A stretch of DNA of 64,000 bases from Comamonas testosteroni (GTDB taxonomy: Bacteria > Pseudomonadota > Gammaproteobacteria > Burkholderiales > Burkholderiaceae_C): positions 5,614,501 to 5,678,500 of the forward strand of contig NZ_CP129672.1 in the NCBI RefSeq assembly GCF_030505195.1. The letters run 5' to 3'. The translations under genes were made by a program, and so were the position numbers. The notes under the pieces are model-generated. The model saw nothing but the letters and a program-made list of their open reading frames with translations. It was not told the DNA's origin and ran no database searches. Below are positions 55,065 to 61,084 of the stretch, one piece after another. Position 1 is the stretch's first letter; each line of letters opens with the position of its first letter.

Positions 55065-55739
55065 TTGATAAAGCTCGAAAACGTGACGTTGCGTGTCAAA
55101 CAAATTCGAGGGGGCCGCTACGGCGATTTCTGCGTCGGGGAGCTATTCCACGAGTGCTGCGAACTCAAGGTCAAGGATTCACTCCTGGATCAGTTCGAAG
55201 AAGGCGAGTATCACGGTACTGTTTGGATCAGCCGAATCTTCCTGCACCAGTACATCGCGTATGGAAAAGCAGTGACGGAGATGAGAGCAACGCTACATGA
55301 CATGCAGCTCGATAGCGCCTCCGACGCTCCTGTCGAGACAGAATTGGCCGAGCCCGACCCACTACTTGAATCGCCATCCCTGGCGTCTCAAACGCCCGTG
55401 TGGTCAGCTCAGCTGCCCGCGCCGAGTACCGAGTCGAAGACCGAGGGGTCCACACGGTTGGGTGACCAGATGCGAGAGCGCATTGAGAGACTAAAGCGGA
55501 ACACTGGGCAACCAACCCAAGCAATTGCACAAACGTCCTCAGTCGAAGATGTAGGTCAGGTCGATACGCCCGATCTTCCTGAAGTGCTCCGAGAATATTG
55601 GGAACAGATCCGCGGTCTTCAACCAGTGAAGCTCGATCCCACTGTCGATCGCTCGATGTTGCGAGAGCAGACCAAGGCCATCGGCCAACTGGGCTCCTAT
55701 AAATTTGTATTCCAAGATCAAACTTGGCATCCAAAGTAA
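55065..55739 (+). CDS. DUF3275-family ICE protein
   Basis: 224 residues, TTG start at 55065, 7 bases after GGAG. The N-terminal domain (MIKLENVTLRVKQIRGGRYG, FCVGELFHECCELKVKDSLLDQFEEGEY, GTVWISRIFLHQYIAYGKAV, EMRATLHDMQLD) matches the DUF3275 pattern as I know it. The middle is a low-complexity acidic/Ser-rich linker and the C-terminus holds LREYWEQIRGLQPVKLDPTVDRSMLREQ. Function unknown; it follows the STY4534 gene in many ICEs. Confidence 0.8.
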   Translation: MIKLENVTLRVKQIRGGRYGDFCVGELFHECCELKVKDSLLDQFEEGEYHGTVWISRIFLHQYIAYGKAVTEMRATLHDMQLDSASDAPVETELAEPDPLLESPSLASQTPVWSAQLPAPSTESKTEGSTRLGDQMRERIERLKRNTGQPTQAIAQTSSVEDVGQVDTPDLPEVLREYWEQIRGLQPVKLDPTVDRSMLREQTKAIGQLGSYKFVFQDQTWHPK

Positions 55740-55740
55740 A

Positions 55741-56130
55741 GCCCATCGCCCGCATCAGCGGGCTGATCCATATGCGTGAACGCGCGTCTATGGATCAGCC
55801 TACTGCCTGGTAGCCAGGCAGCGGGAAGGTGGAATTAGGGTGGCTGCGACCTGATGCGCAGCGGCTTTGCGATAGTGCGTGTCCGGTGAAAGCCAAGCCG
55901 GCCTCGTGACCGCGCCGTTCCTTGGCTGTCTGAGCCCGTTGTGACAGCCGGCCAGCCTATAGGCGGCCTGGGTACTGTAATCTGGCAATGCCGGGAGCCC
56001 GATGGGTTCCCAGAGTGTCTGCAGCAATCGCGGATTTTCTGGGAAACCATCTGACCATCAATATGGTTTCGCGCACTTTGAGCCCTTGAAAAGTGCAGGC
56101 AGCAATGCCCTGGGCATAATTTTTCTATAA
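55741..56130 (+). ncRNA. highly structured intergenic region, possible RNA
   Basis: No supportable gene in 450 bp. Three perfect hairpins at the 5' end: GCCCGC/GCGGGC (55748-55763), GCTGATCCATA/TATGGATCAGC (55762-55772 with 55789-55799) and CTGCCTGG/CCAGGCAG (55803-55821). Further on: GGCTGTC/GACAGCC and GGGAGCCC/GGGTTCCC. The first may terminate the DUF3275 transcript; the rest could be one folded RNA of about 300 nt. Confidence 0.35.
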
Positions 56131-56199
56131 CCCTCGCGGGCACAACTGTCCGCAAGGGCCGGCGTGCCCGCTCCTTATCGGGAGGAGTCTCCATGGGCA
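56131..56199 (+). promoter_or_regulatory. two-hairpin leader of gene 56193
   Basis: Hairpin 1: CCCT-C-GCGGGCA-CAAC-TGTCCGC-A-AGGG (56131-56158). Hairpin 2: TGCCC (56165-56169) with GGGCA (56195-56199), enclosing CTCC/GGAG and the start codon. GCGGGCA (56136-56142) can instead pair perfectly with TGCCCGC (56165-56171), so the two states exclude each other, as in a riboswitch or attenuator. Confidence 0.65.
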
Positions 56200-56477
56200 C
56201 ACCTTCCAGCCTTAAGCTCATTGCTTGGTCTGAGGACCAGCGCATGCAAATGCATGACGCCTATCGCAAGTTCGTGGCGATGTGTACCGAGCAGGACTAC
56301 GAAGCACTGATGCGACTGCGCGAGCAGGTTGCACCAGGGCAGGTTTGTTCGATCGTGACGCTGATCAGTTCTTGCTATCAAAAGCCGGAGCTGCTTGACG
56401 GCATGCCGTCGAGCTTGGTTCAACTATTGAAAGAGCGGAATTTGCCGCCGCCGTCTGCTGACGCATCCTCTTTCTAA
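56193..56477 (+). CDS. small unknown backbone protein
   Basis: 94 residues, GGGAGGAG before ATG. Helical: SLKLIAWSEDQRMQMHDAYRK, DYEALMRLREQVAPG, CSIVTLISSCYQKP. No known domain. The start codon is inside the leader hairpin. Confidence 0.65.
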   Translation: MGTPSSLKLIAWSEDQRMQMHDAYRKFVAMCTEQDYEALMRLREQVAPGQVCSIVTLISSCYQKPELLDGMPSSLVQLLKERNLPPPSADASSF

Positions 56478-56627
56478 GAATAGGTAGCGCATCACGCGCA
56501 TCCATTTCCTCGAAAAGATGCACTAGGTCCAGAGGCTCCTCAAGACGAGGAGTCCCTGTTATCACTCTCAACTGGGGACGCTTTTCAGTCATCTGGAAAG
56601 TGTCTCACGTTTTCAACCTCTCTCAAC

Positions 56628-56689
56628 CCCGGATGGGCCGTGTCCCATTCGGGCGCGCTCGTCCTTTCCCCCTTAACAGGAGAAAAGAC
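56628..56689 (+). promoter_or_regulatory. two-hairpin leader of gene 56690
   Basis: Hairpin 1: CCCGGATGGG-CCGTGT-CCCATTCGGG (56628-56653, one G-U). Hairpin 2: GTC-C-TTTC-C-CC (56661-56671) with GG-A-GAAA-A-GAC (56679-56689), over the AGGAG ribosome site. Confidence 0.65.
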
Positions 56690-56923
56690 ATGACGCAAAT
56701 CGTTCAATCGCAAGCAACTACTGGTGTGACTTACGGCGTTCTCGCTGCTCAATGTGGCGAGGTTCTGCCGATGCAGGTTCTGCGTAGTGGAGGCGGCTTC
56801 TACCTCGGTACTTGTACCGATCGTGGCCCGTTCACCCGTGAATCTCTGGAGACTTGGAATACCCAAGCCAATGCTGAAAAAGCCTGGGCGAAGGGTCACT
56901 GGTCCCAGAAGGACCACCTTTAA
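56690..56923 (+). CDS. small unknown backbone protein
   Basis: 77 residues from ATG 56690 with AGGAG upstream; the frame is open further up but that part is leader. Compact: GVTYGVLAAQCGEVLPMQVLR, GGGFYLGTCTDRGPFTRESLETW, AEKAWAKGHWSQKDHL. No known domain, but it has the look of a small globular beta-alpha protein conserved on such elements. Confidence 0.65.
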   Translation: MTQIVQSQATTGVTYGVLAAQCGEVLPMQVLRSGGGFYLGTCTDRGPFTRESLETWNTQANAEKAWAKGHWSQKDHL

Positions 56924-56928
56924 ACCCG

Positions 56929-56964
56929 TGCCAGTCCCTGAGAAATCAGGGCTGGCATTTTCTT
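56929..56964 (+). terminator. Rho-independent terminator
   Basis: TGCCAG-T-CCCTGA-GAAA-TCAGGG-CTGGCA followed by TTTTCTTT. Directly after the stop of gene 56690 and 60 bp before the next start. Confidence 0.85.
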
Positions 56965-56994
56965 TCCCTATGGGGCTTTGGCCTCTTTGGGCTG

Positions 56995-57023
56995 GAGTTC
57001 CCTGAGCCTAGCTAGGAGGACTC
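56995..57023 (+). promoter_or_regulatory. Shine-Dalgarno hairpin of gene 57025
   Basis: GAGT(T)CC (56995-57001) with GGACTC (57018-57023), enclosing part of the AGGAGG ribosome site and ending one base before ATG. Confidence 0.45.
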
Positions 57024-57024
57024 T

Positions 57025-57585
57025 ATGTCCATTTGTGCAAAAGAAGCTGCGTTCAAAGAGCTTCTCCTGTGGACTCAGAATGAGCCCGCACATCGCTACG
57101 AGGTCTACGACACGCATATGGAGGTCAACTACCGGCTCTATATCGCGAAGGACGCTATTGCGAAGGCAACTGAGCTGAGCTCGACAGCCTTCCAGTGTCG
57201 TCTCATGGACCGCACCGTGGAGCAGATCCGCTATGTCAATGGCATATGGATGCATGAAGGGGGCAGCATGCTGTCGACCGTGCAGAGGCTGTTCGATCAT
57301 GAGGCGCTCTTTCATATCATGCGTCGCCTAGAGATGCGTGCTGAGATTGACGAGCTGCAGTCGCCAGACGTAGAAGAAGTGATGGCGCTTGCCGATACCG
57401 TGGCATTTCGCCGCATTCAAGACTTACCCGCTCAGCAGTCGGCAGCGTCCGTCATCGCGGTGCATGCACGCTCTAACCCTCTCTACCGAGAAGCATTGAA
57501 GCGCGAGTTGCCGCGCCTCGACATTTACGGAAAGGTTCAAGAGCTTACCGGCGCTGGCCTTGATCCAGACGAGATCCCGTTCTAA
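57025..57585 (+). CDS. unknown backbone protein, helical
   Basis: 186 residues with AGGAGG. Sequence is mostly helical: ICAKEAAFKELLLWTQ, YRLYIAKDAIAKATELSS, STVQRLFDHEALFHIMRRLEMRAEID, then a short C-terminal acidic end (LDPDEIPF). That end resembles the DDIPF-like tail by which SSB recruits partners, which may be chance. No family recognised. Confidence 0.65.
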   Translation: MSICAKEAAFKELLLWTQNEPAHRYEVYDTHMEVNYRLYIAKDAIAKATELSSTAFQCRLMDRTVEQIRYVNGIWMHEGGSMLSTVQRLFDHEALFHIMRRLEMRAEIDELQSPDVEEVMALADTVAFRRIQDLPAQQSAASVIAVHARSNPLYREALKRELPRLDIYGKVQELTGAGLDPDEIPF

Positions 57586-57613
57586 GCGGTACTGAAGTAC
57601 CACCTCTTTAACC

Positions 57614-57644
57614 AAGCCAGCTCTCCACAAGGAGACTGGCTTTT
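57614..57644 (+). terminator. terminator-like hairpin immediately before gene 57663
   Basis: AAGCCAG-C-TCTCC-ACAA-GGAGA-CTGGCTT with TTTT. The stem ends 20 bp before ATG 57663, so no promoter fits between; it should act as an attenuator or need readthrough. Confidence 0.7.
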
Positions 57645-57662
57645 CCATTTCTGGAGCTGCCC

Positions 57663-58790
57663 ATGGCCTTAATGTTCTCGCGCCTGGCGCACAACTATGT
57701 CAAAAACGGCTACTACCCCACGGACGAGGAATCCATACGCCGGATCTCAAACCTGCTGCAGATGCCCGAGAAGGGGGGCATACGCATGTTTGACCCTTGC
57801 TGCGGCGAGGGCAGCGCGCTCGCCGATTTACGGCAGCTACTGACCGTCGATCGAGGGCGAATCGGCGGTGCCGAAGCCTTCGGCATCGAGCTCGACCGTG
57901 ACAGAGCGCGTCATGCAAAGGGAATCCTCGACCGTGTGATTCATTCGGACGTGCACGATGTCGTGCTCAAGCCGAGAAGCATGGGCCTGCTGTTTCTAAA
58001 TCCGCCTTATGGCTTCGGCGTAGCCGATCAATCAGCCCAGCGCTCGCTGTTGGCGGAGGCTGATAAGGCCGAGCGCCTGGAGCGAACCTTTCTTCGCAAA
58101 ACCGTGCCATATCTCGCGTATGGCGGAGTGCTTGTCTACATCATTCCGCACTACGCGCTTGACGACGAAATACGCAGCTACCTGGTGCGCAACTTTGAGG
58201 ATCTGCGGATCTTCATGGCGCCAGTGCAGCAGTTTCGACAATGCATTGTGATTGGCAAGCGCTGCCGGGCAACCCATGCCACCAAGGCGGCCCTGCAGCC
58301 ACTGACTGAGGCCCAGGCCTCGGAAGAGGGCGCCCCTGTCATTCCAGACTCCTGGGAGTTGCAGCCATATGTCATTCCTGCGCTGCAGGTCGATCAGGAG
58401 TTCGACTTCCACGCTGTGCAGATCGATGCCGAGCAGCTCGGCGACGAGCTGGACAAGTATGAATCGAGTCTGCTTTGGAGCGGGCTTTCATCGCAGTTCA
58501 GCCAGGTCGGCGGCGCTTGTCGACCGCCGTTGCGCGATCTGACGCCATGGCACCTTGCGCTTGCCCTTGCGGCTGGCCAGGTGGTCGGAATGATCCACGG
58601 CGCCGGCGGCAGAACGCTCCTGATAAAGGGGGATACCTACAAACGTAAGGAGCGCAAGGTGTCCGTTGACTTTGACGAGAAAGGTCAAGCGTCGCAAACC
58701 ACGGTGATGCTGGACCGATTCGTCCCCGTCATCAATGCCATCGAGTTCACACCCGACCACCGGCTGGGTCGGATCGTCAACATCGCATAG
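57663..58790 (+). CDS. DUF6094 / methyltransferase-like protein
   Basis: 375 residues. SAM-binding fold: FDPCCGEGSALADL (motif I near 43), AEAFGIELDRDRARHAKGIL (acidic motif), and LLFLNPPYGFG (NPPY catalytic motif near 112), which marks N6-adenine or N4-cytosine DNA/RNA methylation. The C-terminal part (about 190-375) differs from ordinary MTases and fits DUF6094. No restriction enzyme is next to it. Possibly an orphan methylase that protects the element. Confidence 0.82.
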   Translation: MALMFSRLAHNYVKNGYYPTDEESIRRISNLLQMPEKGGIRMFDPCCGEGSALADLRQLLTVDRGRIGGAEAFGIELDRDRARHAKGILDRVIHSDVHDVVLKPRSMGLLFLNPPYGFGVADQSAQRSLLAEADKAERLERTFLRKTVPYLAYGGVLVYIIPHYALDDEIRSYLVRNFEDLRIFMAPVQQFRQCIVIGKRCRATHATKAALQPLTEAQASEEGAPVIPDSWELQPYVIPALQVDQEFDFHAVQIDAEQLGDELDKYESSLLWSGLSSQFSQVGGACRPPLRDLTPWHLALALAAGQVVGMIHGAGGRTLLIKGDTYKRKERKVSVDFDEKGQASQTTVMLDRFVPVINAIEFTPDHRLGRIVNIA

Positions 58791-58835
58791 TTTTTCTTTA
58801 ACCACTGCTGGCCTCGGTCAGCGAACCGCAACCCC

Positions 58836-58895
58836 CTGGGGACACTTTCCCAGAGAAGGTCGTCCTCGTTCATTCACTTGATTGGAGATGACCTT
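58836..58895 (+). promoter_or_regulatory. two-hairpin leader of gene 58894
   Basis: Hairpin 1: CTGGGGA-CACT-TTCCCAG (58836-58853). Hairpin 2: AAGGTCGTCCTC (58856-58867) with GGAGATGACCTT (58884-58895), one mismatch and two G-U pairs, covering both ribosome site and TTG start. Confidence 0.6.
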
Positions 58896-59220
58896 GAGAA
58901 ATGCTGTGAAGCCAGCACAACCATCGCAGCGCTATGACACACCGCTGTTTCGACCGGGCCGATGCGTAGCAACGCTGGGCCTAGACAACCTAATTTGCCA
59001 GGGGACCATCAATCCCCACGAGCTCCTGCAGCGGCACATCTGTGGCGATTCAGGCGAGCTGGCCAACACGAAGTTGGTCATGCTTGCGCGCGACTTGGAA
59101 GCGGCGCGTGGCCAGCGACTATCTGCATTCCTCGTCAACAGCGAGTATGTATGGGTCCTGACAAGTGCTGACTGGACGGAGACAAAGCTGATGCTTCCAT
59201 CCGAATGGCGAGCTCAATGA
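58894..59220 (+). CDS. small ICE/plasmid protein of unknown function
   Basis: 108 residues from TTG 58894, chosen because GGAG (58884-58887) is 6 bases upstream; ATG 58888 is too close to it. It follows the pattern of small plasmid-related proteins: FRPGRCVATLGLDNL, INPHELLQRHICGDSGEL, ARGQRLSAFLVNSEYVWVLT, TKLMLPSEW. Widespread on conjugative elements, function unknown. Its stop overlaps ATG 59217 (ATGA). Confidence 0.65.
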   Translation: MRNAVKPAQPSQRYDTPLFRPGRCVATLGLDNLICQGTINPHELLQRHICGDSGELANTKLVMLARDLEAARGQRLSAFLVNSEYVWVLTSADWTETKLMLPSEWRAQ

Positions 59221-59512
59221 ATACCGTCCAGCTGCTGGAACACATCCTCAGCCTCGATCAGCAGGGGCTGACTTGCAGGACGCACCCATGGCCACCGCAC
59301 TCGCAGAGCTGCCCGCCAAGATCCCGCAGATCTTGGATGCGCTCAACAAGGCGTGTGATGCATCTGCAAGTCTTGAGAACGTCATGCTCCATCTCGGGGA
59401 GCGCATGACGGAATCTGACCGGACTTTTCGCAACCTGGTTGCCTTCGATCTGTCACTGGCGCTTGGCCTGCTTGCTTCCAGCAGCAAGCCATGCATCAGT
59501 GATGGATTCTGA
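59217..59512 (+). CDS. small helical protein, probably frameshifted at a GGGG run
   Basis: The natural start seems to be ATG 59217, overlapping the previous stop: NTVQLLEHILSLDQQG. That frame then diverges, while the -1 frame, beginning in the GGGG at 59263-59266, continues as ADLQDAPMATALAELPAKIP and a well-formed helical protein to 59512 (LENVMLHLGERMTESDRTF). Joined, they give about 98 residues. Without the shift, translation could begin at ATG 59288 only (74 residues). One missing G would explain it. No domain recognised. Confidence 0.5.
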
Positions 59513-59534
59513 TAGGACCCATTAAACCCACGAG

Positions 59535-59555
59535 AACCGGCTACAGCCGGTTTTC
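59535..59555 (+). terminator. Rho-independent terminator
   Basis: AACCGGC-TACA-GCCGGTT with TT, then CCCC. A short second hairpin CCGTTT/AAACGG with TTTT follows at about 59590-59616. Between here and the next leader no gene is seen. Confidence 0.65.
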
Positions 59556-59672
59556 CCCAGCCTACCTATAGGGTGAGCTGCGGAAAGCCGTTTGACCTAT
59601 CAGAAACGGTTTTAAGGCGCGCTGAGCCACGAAAGCGCACCAGGTCGAGAGGCCTTGGCATTTCTTCAACCA

Positions 59673-59731
59673 CCCGTGCGGGCCTTTCCCGCAGGGGAGG
59701 GGCTCGCTCTATCCACTTCAACTAGGAGCGA
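59673..59731 (+). promoter_or_regulatory. two-hairpin leader of gene 59735
   Basis: Hairpin 1: CCC-G-TGCGGG-CCTTT-CCCGCA-G-GGG (59673-59697). Hairpin 2: TCGCTC (59704-59709) with GAGCGA (59726-59731), over the AGGAG ribosome site. Confidence 0.7.
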
Positions 59732-59734
59732 TCC

Positions 59735-60082
59735 ATGAACACATCTTTCTCTAACAACATCCGTGATGGCCACCGCGGGAACACTGAGATTGATCTCGGC
59801 GACCGGCGTGTGCTCACCGTCTTAACACGTAAGTTAAATAGCTCCCTCGTCACATCGGCCTCTGTGTCATTGGTGGAGGGAGGTTTCAAGCGCTTTGTAA
59901 TGGGTTTCGGCGGCGATGGCGATTTCAGCAAGACGCTCGTGGCTTCAAAGCCTAAGCGTGTGACTGAGAAGGTTGTCCGCGAACAGCATACGCAGACGTT
60001 GACGCAGATCGAGGACCTCAAACTGCAGGTCGAAATGCACTACGACGCCTTGGAAAAACGAAAGGCCGCTGCCCATGCATGA
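59735..60082 (+). CDS. small unknown backbone protein
   Basis: 115 residues. Beta-rich start (EIDLGDRRVLTVLTRKL, LVTSASVSLVEGGFKRFVMGFG) then a coiled-coil C-terminus (QTLTQIEDLKLQVEMHYDALEKRKAA). No family recognised. The 3' end overlaps the next gene by 8 bp. Confidence 0.65.
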   Translation: MNTSFSNNIRDGHRGNTEIDLGDRRVLTVLTRKLNSSLVTSASVSLVEGGFKRFVMGFGGDGDFSKTLVASKPKRVTEKVVREQHTQTLTQIEDLKLQVEMHYDALEKRKAAAHA

Positions 60083-60326
60083 GCTGGAAGAAACAGCGCG
60101 GGATGTCGTTGACTCCTGGGAGTCGGGCGACCTTGCCGGTGCTGTCACGCAGCTCGGCAGGCTTCTCAACAACCAGGACCTGAATCGCGCTGAGTGCGCC
60201 GATGAGATCGCCCGTGCCAGGGAGATCCACGCCGATGACCAATGCGTCATCGATCCCTTGCCGCTGGTTGCGCCGGCGGAAGACGGTACCTACGTAGCCG
60301 CCTGGCTCTGGATACCGAATCCATAG
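60075..60326 (+). CDS. small unknown backbone protein
   Basis: 83 residues overlapping the previous gene. Helical N-terminus (HELEETARDVVDSWESGDLAGAVTQLGRL) and an extended C-terminus (YVAAWLWIPNP). No family recognised; overlap and spacing indicate coupling to gene 59735. Confidence 0.55.
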   Translation: MHELEETARDVVDSWESGDLAGAVTQLGRLLNNQDLNRAECADEIARAREIHADDQCVIDPLPLVAPAEDGTYVAAWLWIPNP

Positions 60327-60337
60327 TCTTTCATCCA

Positions 60338-60382
60338 CCCACACGGGGCACGCCCCTTGTGGGCTGCTCCATAAAAGGAGCA
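60338..60382 (+). promoter_or_regulatory. two-hairpin leader of gene 60387
   Basis: Hairpin 1: CCCACA-C-GGGG-CACG-CCCC-T-TGTGGG (60338-60363). Hairpin 2: TGCTCC (60365-60370) with GGAGCA (60377-60382), the ribosome site. The arms of hairpin 2 are identical to those before the DUF3275 gene. Confidence 0.72.
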
Positions 60383-60386
60383 TTTC

Positions 60387-60983
60387 ATGCAAAGAGCGCT
60401 TCACCGAATAGAGGGTTTCGCGGATCTATGGGCCGACGCTTGCCTGCGTAACGATGAGGGCGAGCTCATGTTTCTCTCGCTCTATGGGCGCGATGCTTCT
60501 GCCATGCAGTTCATCGCGGCTATGGAGCTGGGCAGGACTGAGCACGGAATCACGGATTTCACGTTGGTGAGCCCTGAAGGAACGCGAAACCATGTCCAGG
60601 TTGGATCTGCGGAGCGCCTGGGAAAGTTCACCGGCCGTCTGCCGCGTCAGAACCTCTTTGGACCCTTGAACCACCTGTTCGTCTACGACAAACGCCTTCA
60701 GGAGATCGACAAGCCCAACCGCATTGGCTGGGTCGTGTCCAACGTCGACGCCGGCATCGAGGAAAAGGTGTGGACCCTGGTGAAAACCTTGGCTCCCATT
60801 GCGCTGCTCGATCACTGGCAAACACCCTTGATTGCCTGGTGTCGCGAGAAGGGGGCTGTCCACGAGCTCGGGGGTGGCCTCTATCCGCGCATCGGAAATC
60901 TTCGCGCGCTGCGTGTAAGTATTTCTGATCACTTCATTCGGCATGTAAGCGAGGGCGTTCGCAACCGCGTTCTCCTTCCTTAA
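60387..60983 (+). CDS. unknown backbone protein
   Basis: 198 residues. Segments: RIEGFADLWADACLRNDEGELMFLSLYG, NLFGPLNHLFVYDKRLQ, LLDHWQTPLIAWCREKGAVHELGG. Mixed alpha/beta by eye, cytosolic. No family recognised. Precedes the second SNF2-type gene after a terminator. Confidence 0.65.
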   Translation: MQRALHRIEGFADLWADACLRNDEGELMFLSLYGRDASAMQFIAAMELGRTEHGITDFTLVSPEGTRNHVQVGSAERLGKFTGRLPRQNLFGPLNHLFVYDKRLQEIDKPNRIGWVVSNVDAGIEEKVWTLVKTLAPIALLDHWQTPLIAWCREKGAVHELGGGLYPRIGNLRALRVSISDHFIRHVSEGVRNRVLLP

Positions 60984-60990
60984 CTCCATC

Positions 60991-61014
60991 AAGGCCTCGC
61001 CAGAGGCCTTTCTT
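60991..61014 (+). terminator. Rho-independent terminator
   Basis: AAGGCCTC-GCCA-GAGGCCTT followed by TCTT. Directly after the stop of gene 60387; 70 bp before the next start. Confidence 0.75.
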
Positions 61015-61040
61015 ACCTTCATTCATCTAACCGTTGGGCG

Positions 61041-61078
61041 CGCACTCCTTTGTGGGGTGTGCGATCATTTTTTTGGAG
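61041..61078 (+). promoter_or_regulatory. leader hairpin of gene 61085
   Basis: CGCAC-T-CC-TTTGTGG-GG-T-GTGCG (61041-61063), one mismatch. No strong second hairpin, but CTCC (61045-61048) in the stem can pair with the GGAG ribosome site (61075-61078) as an alternative. Confidence 0.5.
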
Positions 61079-61084
61079 CAAACA

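Noticed and set aside
55835..56245. Minus-strand frames in the gap before gene 56193
   Set aside because: Their composition is Arg/Pro-rich and unlike the neighbouring proteins, and they lie over dense hairpins and the start of a real gene.
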